From Sarocladium kiliense (Eukaryota > Ascomycota > Sordariomycetes > Hypocreales > Sarocladiaceae), in assembly GCA_030734395.1 (NCBI GenBank), contig JAUZTG010000042.1, positions 1,922,001-1,986,000 on the forward strand: 64,000 nt of DNA, given 5' to 3'. Below, one piece after another: positions 34,209-45,000 of this stretch. The translations under genes and the position numbers were made by a program. The first letter of the stretch is position 1, and each line of letters starts with the position of its first letter. The notes under the pieces were generated by a model. The model ran no database searches. It saw nothing but the letters and a program-made list of their open reading frames with translations, and had not been told where the DNA came from.

Positions 34209-36443
34209 TCATGCGACAGTAACTGGAACCACTTGGTCGATCGTAACCTTCTTCTCATCTCTCTCTGGCACTCGCTCAACCTGAACACGTCGAGGCGCAG
34301 GCACCGGTGGATAATCAATGTTTTCTGGGTCAAGATACTTTGTCCGCGAGCTGCCATCGTAATCGGCCAACGTGTAACCGTTCCCAATGTAAGCCATGGG
34401 GTTGCCCGAAAGCTCATCTAGATAGGTGTATTCAAAATCCTCCCAGCGCGGATTTTTGAGCGCGTAGGCTTGGTTCAGGGCGTTTCCCGGCCAGTAAGCT
34501 TGTAGCAGTCAGTACAAAGACCTGTTGACTGAAAGGAAAGACATCGACCTACCGATGTTGCGACCTGTGGGATCACCGCGTTTGAACCACGATTTGCACT
34601 GGTGACATTAGCACAGAATTTCCAAGCGTGTGGTGTACACCCTACCGGCTGTCCGAAGATGGTGTTCTTCAAATATTCGTGTACGTAAGAAGTGTATTGC
34701 TTCACTCTTTCAGACCTGCCAGAACGTTAACATGCAGTTGACAACATTTTGTTTTTCGATGACTAGCACTGACCTGATGCACATTGACTTTATGCGATCC
34801 CGCAACATCTTCTTGACGCAAGATATCATGAACTCACACTCCAACTCTGAGCATAAGAAGGCATTGCCGGCCCCGGGTGCACAATTTGGACCGAAGTAGA
34901 GAAAGGAGTTGGGCATCTTGTCAATGGCGACGCCCAGATACGACTCAGGCTCCGGATCCATTACGTCGTTCCATGAGATGCCGTCTTTCCCAATGACTGG
35001 GAACCTGCTTCGGAAGTCGCTGACAGAGATTAGACTGGCAAGAAACGAAGGATCGAGACAGACATACCAAATGAAACCTGTCGCCCAAATGATGGCGTCG
35101 CATTCATGAAGCTTTCCATCCTTTGTGACGATACCATTCTCAACTACCCGTTCGATGCTCTCAGGTATCCATTCTACGTTATCCTTAACAACGGCATCGA
35201 GGTAGCCCGGACCGGGGACCAATCTTCTGCAGCCTGGAGGGAAATCTGGAAGCAGCGTTTTCAGAATATCCGGTCTCGATGCCAGCTTTCGCTTCATCGT
35301 ATCGCGGAAATCGGCTTCCATCTTCTGCTGAATGTCTGAGCCGTATTTGAAGCCATCCTCAGCCATATATGCCATTATGCCGTCTTCGATTTCTCGACGA
35401 TACGTATGATACGACTCAGGGTTTCTGGTCCACTGTACGCGTTCATTATTCGAATATGCAACTGTGTGATTGCAGTCAGGAAAGGAAACCCAGATTTTGG
35501 TTGAATGCTTCTTACAATTGCCTGCCTCCAGTGCATCACGCTTTTCGAGCTCGTTTGCGCCAAATCCAACTGGAGCAATCCAATTCCTATGCGACCTGTG
35601 AGTCAAGTGTTTCCTCATCTCAGGGCCGCTACACTGACTGTGATCTCATATAATGCTTAACCTTTCGGGCCTTGCTTTGAATATTCGGCAGTACTTGAAC
35701 ACCCGTCGAGCCGCCGCCAACCAGAGCGACCACTTTGTCTGTAGGATCGAAAGCTGTGTCATAGTTTGCCGTATGCATGTAAGGGCCCTTGAAGTCGTGG
35801 AGACCCGGAACCTTAGGTAGCTCCCAGTTGTTAAGCATACCCCAAGCCATGATTAGGACTTCAGCCTCATCTTCTATCACCTGCATTACTGGTCAAACCT
35901 TCATCCATCACAAGGGTGTGGGGCAAAGGCATACCTCGTCTGTTACGGTGTTCTTCACGCGGAGGCTCCAGACACCTCGATTTTCGTTCCACTTTGCTTC
36001 AGTGACATAATGCTTGAAGCTGACGTACTGATCCACGTGGTACTTGTATGCAATTCTTCGTACATATTCATTGATCTCTTGCCCGCTGGCATAGTAACTT
36101 GACCACTGCGGATTGTCCTCGAAGAGCCAGGTGAAGCACGGTGCAGGGATATCGCAAGCCACGCCAGGATAGCGATTCTCGAGCCAAACACCCCCGAAGT
36201 CTGGAAGCAGTGAGTACATGCCCACAAAGGAACAAACATTGAGGTTGCCTGACCTTCATTCTTCTCATATATCTTGAAGTCAACATGGGAGCCAAGGTGT
36301 TGGTTGAATCTGATGGCAGTTGTGATGCCAGAGATGCCAGCTCCAACACATACTACCCTCAGACGTCTTCCATAATCGTCGATGGGCCGGCGGTGAACAG
36401 TAGACGAGAAGTCTTTGTAACTGAGCTGACCTGGATAGACCAT
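34209..36443 (-). CDS. Baeyer-Villiger-type flavin monooxygenase (first of two)
   Basis: FAD/NADPH-dependent monooxygenase, predicted to insert oxygen into ketones. Eight exons give 622 residues: 36254-36443, 35935-36200, 35639-35880, 35068-35586, 34774-35019, 34646-34715, 34553-34598, 34209-34498. FAD fold VCVGAGISG (residues about 31-39), VWLENRYPGVACDIPAP, then the fingerprint region FKGPYMHTANYD (F-x-G-x3-H-x3-Y, one residue off the W/Y consensus), the NADPH fold VALVGGGSTGVQVLP and CDAIIWATGF. All seven introns keep frame, so the gene looks intact. The intron at 35020-35067 is a multiple of three and is also open, so retention would not break the frame. It ends 95 bp from the regulator's 3-prime end. 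Substrate unknown. Confidence 0.9.
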
Positions 36444-37310
36444 GATGCTGGAGGGGGGAATACGGAAGCAGGTGTGTACAAAGTCTATAGTGCACTAACA
36501 CATATAACTGTACGCGAATCATCGTACGCAAGGGATTATGAGGAGGAAGATGTAGTCTGCAAGAATGATTACTTAGCACTGATCTGATCGCCGCGCTGGC
36601 TGTAAGACCGGTTTCACAATAAGGCCAACTTCACTGCGCGAGCTTAGAATCGGAACCTGGTACCGAGTGTCCCAACAACGAGGCAAAGTCGGATTACCAA
36701 AAGGTAGCCATTGCCGCTAGAATGCACTCGAGTACATAGCCGTCCAAGCCGGGCATCCGCACACGATTTCCGGACGGCGCCACTTCCACCTGCCACCTCC
36801 GCCACTAGCTTAATGCTTCTCCGCGACCCTCCCTTGGCCTTATGCGGGGAAGGCGATCCTGGATCTTGGCTGCGGAGAAGCTGTTGGTGGAATCATTAGT
36901 GTCTCGGTGAATATCACCGACGAGTCATCGCCCAACACACCTCAGACAGCACATGACCAATACCCAGCTACAGAAGTGAACCTCGAGTGTTGTCTCCAGT
37001 GGAAATTAGTTTTATCTTCATACTGAGCTCACACATCACTGCTTTGTCAGTGTGCGCCACAGAAGGCTAACGTGGCATCCAGACCGACCCAGTCTGTCCG
37101 CATCTTGCTGGCCAACCAAGGTTGCCATCAAACCACGCTTCTGGGAACGCTACCCCGGGTTCTGAAGGCGATGCCAAGCTATCAAAAGTGATCGAACTAC
37201 AACAGCATTTATAGGCGCCTTTCCCTGGGTTCTTGGTTTGCCTTTGTTTGTTTGACGAGATCCAGCCTGAAGTTCAGTTCAGACTTTCTTTCACTCAAGT
37301 TTCAACCATC
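36444..37310. other. Divergent promoter region monooxygenase / MFS pump
   Basis: About 870 bp between the two divergent genes. No coding sequence is supported. TATA-like and CCAAT-like words occur but none can be assigned. Confidence 0.5.
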
Positions 37311-39379
37311 ATGTCCGACGTCAAGAGTCTCGAAACTTCTCGTGCCAATGTGGAGATGATTGAAAAGCCTGATCAGATTGTTACCCCAGACAGTGAGCTG
37401 AATCATGATATCGAGGGAGCTGATGCAGAAGAGAGGACGACTGCGAAAGCATGGCTTTGCGTGTTTGTAGGTAGTGCGTCTGCATCTGAGGTAGAAAGTC
37501 CTGACACGAGAAATAGCTTCTCTCACTCTCCTTTGGTCTTCCCTTCTGGTGAGTCTATCAATCTGGAACGTAACCTATGTTTCTTCTTACCAATATATTG
37601 AAGGGCGACACCTACGACAGCGGCTATCTCTGCACAGCTTCTTGGACAATTCGGCTCGTCTGCCCTGTCTGCATGTAGGCTATCCGAACAAGAAAACAGT
37701 CGATGGGGTGCAAGATTCTGACGTGTTCCCTCAGGGGTGATTCCATGTATCACAACCGCAGCGGCGGTGACGATCCTGCTCTTCACAGCCAACTCAGACC
37801 TTTTCGGTCGGAGATGGTTCATGCTCGCCGCCAATATCGTGACCGGAGTCGGATACATCGTCTGCGCCCGTGCTAACTCACATATGATGCTCATTGCTGG
37901 TCTCAGTCTGAATGGGTGCGGATCTGGAATGGCAGGAATCGCTCTGATTGCAGTGCCCGAATTGATACCAAACAAGTGGCGACATATCGGCGTCGTCCTG
38001 GCAGATGGGTTTGTATACATCATGATTGTTATCGGACCGGTTGTTGGTCGATTTGCCATCCGCGGAGGAGGTGAGGACTGGCGGTGGCTGTACTGGGCAG
38101 GCTTCATCGGCGAGGCCATCTGCACCATTGGCATGGTGGTTTTCTATCGTGAGTCATTTCGGCTGCTGTTTTGAACCTGTTGCTAAGCGTTCAAGATCCT
38201 CCGAAGCACCCACGCGGCATCTCTGTCGGTGATGCCCTGCGTGGCCTCGACTGGATGGGCGGTGCCCTCTTCAGCGTGGGATGCGTCCTGGTCTTGGTCG
38301 GCATGGTGTATACCTCATATATTCCAAGCACTGACCCTCGTGTCCTCGTGACACTTTGTCTTGGCTTTGCTTTCATCATCGCATTCGGGCTTTGGGAGCG
38401 GTTCAGCAACGTTCGCTTCCCACTGTGTCCGCACAGCATCTTCGTGAGCAATTACGGACGCGAGTTCACTGCTCCGTTCTGCCTCACCTTCATTCTTGTT
38501 GGCTTCTTCTATGGATCGGCAGTTGTGTACCCGACGACAATCAGTGAGTAAAAGTCATATAAAATGCTCGGGTAGGCTGGGGAAACTAACATATCCCAGA
38601 CGCCTTCTATATCGATGAGAATACGAGCGTTTCTGAAGAGCTGCTCCTCACCCTACCAAATACTGTAGGCATCCTTGTTGGCGCAACACTGCTCAGTGTT
38701 TTCGGCAATAAGATTGGTCACTGGAGGTGGCAGCTCGTCATCTCGACAACTTCTCTTGTCCTGTGGGGAAGTCTCTTTGCTACCGTTACCCCATACAACA
38801 AGCCCCAGATCCTTGCCTTCGCCGTGCTCACCCAGGTTTCCTATGGATGGTCAGTCTATCTCTCAGTTGCATACACGCAGCTTGGCGTGCCACAGGAAAT
38901 GCTAGGAATCTCAGGTGGTTTGGCAGGCACTGCACGATACGCCGGCGGCGCTGTTGCAGCAGCTAGCTTTTCAACAGCTATCTCGAACGGCATTGCTAAG
39001 AGGGTACCCCAACTTGTTCCCAAAGCAGCACTTGAAGCGGGTCTGCCCCAGAGCTCCGTCGATGCTGTTCTGGCCGCTGTTGGGCAGGGTGCAGCGGCAC
39101 TAAAGCCGATCCCCGGTGTCAATGACAGAGTTTTGGAGGCCGTGGCGGACGCGTACAAGTGGTCAGTCGCGTTTGGACTCAGGTGAGCACTTTGACCTTC
39201 AGACGGAAGCCCAGCGTTACTGAGACACTCATAGGAATGCTGCACTTGCGTCCATGGCGTTTGGGGTGGTGGGTATCCTACTGGCGTTCTATTGTGAGGA
39301 CATCACACCAAAGATGAACAATAAGATCGAGGTGTTCCTAGAGAATGACGCGCTGGCGGAAAAGAACAAGCATCATTAG
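37311..39379 (+). CDS. MFS transporter, TRI12 / siderophore-type
   Basis: Plasma-membrane proton-coupled transporter of the 14-TM DHA2 type, 582 residues from seven exons (37311-37466, 37517-37548, 37604-37674, 37735-38148, 38196-38543, 38600-39182, 39235-39379). The second exon is only 32 nt and encodes most of TM1 (LLSLSFGLPFW). Spliced, it continues ATPTTAAISAQLLGQFGSSALSAWVIP. The loop 2-3 motif is NSDLFGRRWFML, followed by GCGSGMAGIALIAVPELIPNKWRHIG, motif C-like GPVVGRF, and DWRWLYWAGF. The C-terminal half keeps GISGGLAGTARYAGGAVAAASFSTA. TRI12-like proteins export secondary metabolites or import siderophores. Next to the monooxygenase and SDR, it probably moves the substrate or product of that group. 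Confidence 0.9.
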
Positions 39380-39640
39380 CTACGTCTTTGTCGTTGATCA
39401 GCTTCGATGGGCCAGTGATTTGACTTGCAACAGGACCGTTCACTTGCAATTGAGCCTCTGTAAGAAGGCACCAGGCAGAAGACACACGTAATGTGGTTGG
39501 AAGAGCAATGAAAATGTTTTCTTGATGATTCAGGATCATTCTGATGATGAGATCCGCTGTATGACAACTTACTTCGATTGAACTGGCTCCTCCAGCGTTG
39601 TCGTAGAGTTTTCTGGCAGTTTCTCTGCTTGAACCAGACC

Positions 39641-41712
39641 CTAGACCTGGCCTGCCACACTACCATTGCGCTTGCTCTCAATTTCGGTAGCATCGGCCTT
39701 TTCATCGACTGTATTCACTCCTCCCGCATTGAGACGAAAAGCCTCTTCGTTGACGCGCAGCTCATCCATGAGAACACCATGCGCTCTCCAGGTAGGTTTG
39801 GTCGCAAACAGTCTGTCCATAGCCTCCAGGGGGATGCCCTTGGTCTCTGGAATGAAGAACCAGACGAAGAATACCGAAAGAATCATCATAGAGGCGAAGA
39901 AGAAGTAAACACCGTAGCCCCAGGCGTTGAACATTTGCTCTGTGAACCTCGCAATGATGAAGTTCCAAAACCAGTTGTTCGCGGCAGCATTGGCTAAAAG
40001 CGTTTAGCAGAAGTCCAATTCTGTGGAGCTCTTGTAGCAACTAACCTTGTCCCAAGCTTCTTGTGTTCGTATCAAACATCTCACTGTTAAGGACCCAAGG
40101 GGTACCGTTCCAAGAGGGAGTATAGAATGCAGTCCATACTAATATTGTCAGCAAGGTTCGCATGGGCGTAATTGGGACAATTGTAACTGACGATAAAACA
40201 TGAAGATGGCTGCAATGCCACCGGAGGTCAGACTCGCACCCTCTTGAGCATCCTCTGGCTTGGCAATTTTGATATATCCTCCCACGAACCACATGCAGAG
40301 CGATCCGCCAATGGAGCCGATCATCAGCAGCCATCTACGGCCCATGTGGTCAATGAGAAAGAAGAGCCAGACCAGAGTCAGCACAGTCTTAACGACACCG
40401 AAGATACCTTTGCCAGTTGTTAGCAAAATTTGTAAACGCGTTAGTGACGAGGTACAAACCAGTTGTAAGGAAGCCAGTATTGGTTCCAGTGATGCCTGCG
40501 AGAAGTTAGCATCCTAACTAACAATGGCCACAACGCCTCTACCAAAACGCTTGGTGGTGACGGGGTCAAAGCTTACCGAGGCTGCGGAACACAGTAGGGG
40601 AGTAGTAGTTGATCGCGTTGATACCCGACCCGTTCTGGAAAACGAAGAGCAGACCACCCAAAAGGAACCGCCATTGGATTGTGCGAGACTTCAGGGTGCC
40701 AAACGGCTTCCAGAAACCTGCTCCGACGTCTCGACGGAAGCGCTCAAGATCTTCTTGAATATAGCTCACCTCCTCAAGGATGTAGGTATCGTTGGGATCA
40801 AGGTTGCGCATCCAGCAAAGAATCTTCATTGCCTTCTCATTCTTGCCCTTGGAGAAGAGCCAACGCGGCGACTCCGGAATGAATGCAAGACCAATCAAAA
40901 GGAATCCACCGGGAATGAGTTGAACACCGAAGGGGATCATCCATTGGCTCATACTTGGCTCCATAGTCGTGCTAACACCCTGCAGTCTGTTAGTCTTGCC
41001 CAAGCAAAGGACAATTAGCAATATGGCAAAAATCACTTACACTGATAAACCGTTAGCACATGCCATCAAGCCGGATTGTAGAAGACTCACTAGTTGATCC
41101 AGAACCCGACTAAGCCGCCAGCTTGCCAGCCTAGCTCATAGAAACCAACCAAACGCCCACGAATAGCAGGCGGTGCAAGTTCGGAAATGTAGATCGGGGT
41201 CATGTTGGACAGCCCACCCACGCCGAAGCCCGCAAGCACACGCCCCCCAAGTATAGGAGCAAGCCCACGTGCCTCATTGGCAGCCAGCATAATTCCGGCA
41301 CCAACCAAGAAGATAAGCGTGAATCCTGCCATCGACCACCGCCGGCCGAGGTAGTAAGAGGATACATAGGCGCTGAGGGAGCCAAAGAATGCTCCGGCCT
41401 GATAGACAGAGACGATGTTCTGCTTGAGAAGTGCTAGCTTACTGGCGGAATAGTCCTCAAAGTTGAACTCTTCGGTGAACGATGGCAATGCAAGTGTTGT
41501 TCCGATAAATGCAGAGTCGTACCTGTTGGGTGTTAAGATCAAAGTACATCGGATCGTGGCGTCCTTGGCGCCATGTTCGCCAAGTCCTAAGCGAGGACAA
41601 CATACCCAATAACACAAGCTGACCAGGATGCTGTGATGGCGCATAAATAGACTCGCCAGTTATAGACGGCCTTTGGCGTTGGTCTGTCCTCTTTGAGGGT
41701 AAGAATACTCAT
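39641..41712 (-). CDS. qa-y: Quinate permease (MFS sugar-porter family)
   Basis: Plasma-membrane quinate importer. Eight exons give 546 residues: 41606-41712, 41091-41522, one nucleotide at 41041, 40577-40979, 40460-40495, 40192-40407, 40046-40138, 39641-39993. Twelve TM segments. Signatures: IGYDSAFIGTTLALPSF, LGRRWSMAG, GRVLAGFGVGGLSNMTPIYISE, PPAIRGRLVG, IPESPRWLFSKGK, QNGSGINAINYYSPT, DHMGRRWLLM and PETKGIPLEAMDRLF. The length and these blocks match quinate permeases (N. crassa qa-y, A. nidulans qutD). The conserved FWINYGV is cut by two consecutive introns (41042-41090 and 40980-41040) leaving a single exonic T. A QA-1F-like site lies about 360 bp upstream (42068). It is the first gene of the quinate cluster. 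Confidence 0.93.
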
Positions 41713-42338
41713 TTTCGCAATAGTTGAGGTCAACTTTGAGATAGAAACAATGAGCGGTGCTCGTGCTGGTCACAGAGAGATGCATGCAGTTAGAGAGAAT
41801 ACGAAAATAAAAGACTTCAGAGTGATTGGCAGCACGGGCTTTTGTAACGTGACGCCACTGCTGCTGTCTGTACGGCGCCCAGGATGGTATCCGTCGCCAA
41901 CCCGATGTCATGAACGGCAAACTCTGCATCCATCTCCCGAAGACTTGCCGCTAGGTCAACGAGCGAAAGGCTGTATTGGGGAATTCCGTTTCTTTCTGGG
42001 GATTTGCGGGGTTTGCTGGCCGAGTTTGCCTGGTGTCGTAGTGCCGCCTGGCGTTGATCGGCGCCTAGGGTAAATCATTTTCCATCTAGATCCAACAGCC
42101 ACGACGTTAGCGGTGATGTCAGAAGACTCGACGGCCTGGGAATCAATTCGGGTTGTCCGGGCCGCTTTCTCTGGCGCCTCTGTCCTTGCGGCGCATGGAA
42201 TTCCTCTACACACATGTCGAGATGTGTTTCTCCTGTGGTGGCACCGCGCGGATGGCAAAATAGTGTGCATTAAGTCATGATGTCCTCCTGTCTACCAGCC
42301 AGACATGGCTACTCCCTGTCCTAGAACGCCTATGTAGC
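41713..42338. other. qa-y upstream region / qa-1F 3-prime flank
   Basis: About 620 bp. It holds the qa-y promoter and the end of the activator transcript. The QA-1F-like site at 42068-42083 is listed separately. No gene is supported. Confidence 0.5.
42068..42083. promoter_or_regulatory. Candidate QA-1F/QUTA binding site upstream of qa-y
   Basis: GGGTAAATCATTTTCC matches 13 of 16 positions of the published activator consensus GGRTAARYRYTTATCC. It lies in the qa-y promoter, where an operator is expected. The match was found by eye; no binding is shown. Confidence 0.45.
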
Positions 42339-44462
42339 TCAGCCCATAAAATATCCTTGTTGAAACATGTCCCCAAGATCGTAATCTGGAGCAAAACCTA
42401 GGTTAGTCAAGAACTGATCAGACTCCACGACATCGTTGCAGTCAATGGATCCAAGTTCATCCATAATTGCGTCGTAATCAATGCCCTGAGCCACCGGATT
42501 GCCGTATAACAATGCCGGCCCTTTGACCAATGAAGGTGATTGCAAAGACATTCTGTGCGCAATTTGTGACGTGGGTCTTGCCGACTGGCCCTGCTCGGGT
42601 GAGATTATACCAGCACTGCCGATGCCGGCACTACCCTCACCCATGGCGACAATCCCGTCGTGGGATATTCGGTCCTGATATGACGACGCGTACTCCAGAG
42701 GGAGCTGCTCAGTTGTTGTTCGCACAAACTCCGGCGCATTTCCGAACCCCGTGGTCGGTAGGTGCTCTCTTGCCCCGTGGGTCACGAGAGTTCCGGCTGA
42801 CGCGACATGGCCCTGGGTAAGAGTTGAGGACTCCCCGAAGATCTCTGGAGTTTGTAACCACGGCCTTTGAGCCCTGTCAATAATGTCCCTCCATCTCCGC
42901 TTTTCGTGCTCTGAAACATTATCCGCTCTCCCAAGGACAACTTTGAGCAAGGCAACGGCAAGGGGTGGCGTTCCCGTCTCGCCAATATTGGATAAACAAG
43001 TCTCCGCAACTTCGAAGACCGTAGATAATAGAGATGGTCGGCACTGTGTTGCAAGTGCAACCGTTGCAGTGAGGAAGGCAAGCTGTAAAAGGTAAGCGGA
43101 AGGCTTCCTAGGGGTCGTGTCCTCATGAATCAGACAGTTGCAAAAGCTGAACTGGCTATCCAAGGACTTCACAAGATCTTCAGTTGTGATTCGTCTTGAT
43201 CCAGAAATGGATCGATTGCGAAATCCCTCTTCCAACAGATTTCCAAACCGGTTCAACTGCCATAAAGCTGCTTGTGCCTCACTATCGCCATTGCGGCTTG
43301 GAAAAGGACTCTGTGACGAATGTCGGGGCTCGTCGTTCATCGAGAGACCTTGGAGTATCTGGTTGAGCTCTGTGCTTAACACTGCAGGCTGTCCCAGAGT
43401 TAGAGACGCCCATGTCTCCAATACGCAACAGCCTGCAATGATACGAGCACCTAATGGCCGCAAACCGTCACGCAATCCTGCACTGCTCGGCGTCAGATCG
43501 AGTTTTCTCGAGGCATGAAGCTGTAGTGCTATGCGGCATGCGGAACCAATCAAAAGGCATGCTGCAAGCGGTGAATCTTGGCCAAGAAGAACCAGTCCGT
43601 GGAGGAGCAAGGCCGAAACGTGTGACTGGCGAAATATGCGGATGTCTGAGGGCATGAGCCCTCGTGCGATGGAAAACAAAGCCTTGGGGTCAAGTCCTGA
43701 GTCTGACGAAGGTGCTTGAAAGGATGCCAACGCCAACACTGCCCAAAGTTGCGCGTGGTCAGCACACTGAGCATCGTCGCTGCTCAATGCTAGTCCATGC
43801 GCTGGGTATCCTTCGATTGTTCTCATGAGATCTTCGCGATCAACAATTGGCAGCCATTGATGCGTGTGGGAAAAGTGTATGGAGATGAGGTCGCGCCAGT
43901 TCGGTGGTAGTTGATATACAGGCGCTTCTGGAGCTCGACGAGCCCTCGGGTATCGGTCTTGAGGAGAATAGACTCGATCAGAAGGCGTGGCATCCATGTA
44001 CTGTGAGGATCCATGATCGATGATCTCCTGATCTGAGTCCTCGCCAGCAGATCCGTCCTTCTGCGCCTGAGGCGCGTCAGAAAGCAGCCGTGTGACTTCT
44101 TTGTGTACTCGACTTTTGGTCCACTTCTTTTGCAACCGAGGATCGAGCGCTTTTTTCTCGCTGAGGAACGCCTGGAGAGCCTTTTCGCTTTCGGGAGAGA
44201 ATTCAAAAAGCCATGCGAGAGATGACTCGAGAGTCCTCAAGTATCCTGTGGCTACACCACGTTTCTTCGAAGCTGGTGTATAGGAGCATTGTCGTTTCTG
44301 AGAAGTACAGGGACCACATTGTGGTTTGCCGCCGTCGCATTTCTCTCGTGCCGCTCTGCAGGCGTCGCAAGCAAGGGAGACTCTCTGCCTCTTCGGAGCA
44401 GTTTGTGTGGCCTCTTTCGAGGGATCACTGTCGTCCTCGTCGCGTTTCCGTGATCGAGGCAT
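42339..44462 (-). CDS. qa-1F: Quinate pathway activator (Zn2Cys6, QA-1F/QUTA type)
   Basis: Pathway-specific transcriptional activator of quinate use. Intronless, 707 residues; N. crassa QA-1F is somewhat longer (about 816). After a charged start comes KRQRVSLACDACRAAREKCDG, then QCGPCTSQKRQC, a Zn2Cys6 cluster (C-x2-C-x6-C-x6-C-x2-C-x6-C), followed directly by YTPASKKRGVATGYLRTLE and SSLAWLFE. This wording is specific to QUTA/QA-1F proteins among zinc-cluster factors. The middle homology domain includes HTHQWLPIVDREDLM. The C-terminal part is acidic (YDAIMDELGSIDCND, LTNLGFAPDYDLGDMF), a likely activation region. It is divergent from qa-2 (538-bp shared promoter) and is expected to be held inactive by the QA-1S-type repressor encoded at 53866. 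Confidence 0.95.
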   Translation of the reverse strand: MPRSRKRDEDDSDPSKEATQTAPKRQRVSLACDACRAAREKCDGGKPQCGPCTSQKRQCSYTPASKKRGVATGYLRTLESSLAWLFEFSPESEKALQAFLSEKKALDPRLQKKWTKSRVHKEVTRLLSDAPQAQKDGSAGEDSDQEIIDHGSSQYMDATPSDRVYSPQDRYPRARRAPEAPVYQLPPNWRDLISIHFSHTHQWLPIVDREDLMRTIEGYPAHGLALSSDDAQCADHAQLWAVLALASFQAPSSDSGLDPKALFSIARGLMPSDIRIFRQSHVSALLLHGLVLLGQDSPLAACLLIGSACRIALQLHASRKLDLTPSSAGLRDGLRPLGARIIAGCCVLETWASLTLGQPAVLSTELNQILQGLSMNDEPRHSSQSPFPSRNGDSEAQAALWQLNRFGNLLEEGFRNRSISGSRRITTEDLVKSLDSQFSFCNCLIHEDTTPRKPSAYLLQLAFLTATVALATQCRPSLLSTVFEVAETCLSNIGETGTPPLAVALLKVVLGRADNVSEHEKRRWRDIIDRAQRPWLQTPEIFGESSTLTQGHVASAGTLVTHGAREHLPTTGFGNAPEFVRTTTEQLPLEYASSYQDRISHDGIVAMGEGSAGIGSAGIISPEQGQSARPTSQIAHRMSLQSPSLVKGPALLYGNPVAQGIDYDAIMDELGSIDCNDVVESDQFLTNLGFAPDYDLGDMFQQGYFMG

Positions 44463-44792
44463 CGTCGACTGACTTAGGAAGCCGCATAGCCCCTCCCTCG
44501 TAGACTTGCGCGCACGGTCTGTTCCCGCGTTGATGCTGGCCGATTGATCGAGGGTGATGATCTCATCGCATCATGGGGTAGACTCGGGGAGTTGACAGCT
44601 CGTAATTCTGCGCAGAGTCGAAATCAGTTGGGCAAAATTGGTGAGGCTTTTCCTCCAGACTTCCAGGGCTTCGGCCAATTGCGGAGAGTCCGGGGTAAAG
44701 TTGGAGCAATTCGCGATCGCAGAGCAGCATTCGCAATGGTCCGGTGTCCATTCGTCTGGAGTTTCGCGCGAGGGATGCTACCCGGAGGTGCC

Positions 44793-44808
44793 GGGAAAAT
44801 GCTTTCCC
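44793..44808. promoter_or_regulatory. Candidate activator site (near palindrome)
   Basis: GGGAAAATGCTTTCCC is almost self-complementary and matches 13 of 16 positions of GGRTAARYRYTTATCC; the T of the left half and the A-T of the right half differ. It sits midway between qa-1F and qa-2. Confidence 0.35.
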
Positions 44809-44903
44809 GCCGCTGGATGTGGCTTAAGCCGAGCACTAGAATGGGATCCTACCAGCCACGACACTGAGGGCTTGGCTGACTTGTAAAAGATGTAAATAGT
44901 TCA

Positions 44904-44919
44904 AGGTAGGTGCTTATTA
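44904..44919. promoter_or_regulatory. Candidate activator half-site upstream of qa-2
   Basis: AGGTAGGTGCTTATTA matches 12 of 16 consensus positions, with a perfect YRYTTAT core. It lies about 80 bp before the qa-2 start. By-eye match only. Confidence 0.3.
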
Positions 44920-45000
44920 GGACCAGTGAGAAGCTGAAGCATCTATCCATCATCCTCAACGAGAATCTACTTTCATTCATTTTCGAGCCAGTCGCCCAAC

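Larger units (their letters stand above)
44463..45000. promoter_or_regulatory. Shared promoter of activator qa-1F and qa-2
   Basis: 538 bp between divergent starts. Two operator-like words lie here (44793 and 44904), consistent with autoregulation of the activator and induction of qa-2. A pyrimidine-rich leader precedes the qa-2 ATG. Confidence 0.6.

Noticed and set aside
36285..36587. Plus-strand frame over the start of the first monooxygenase
   Set aside because: It is the antisense shadow of the FAD-binding exon.
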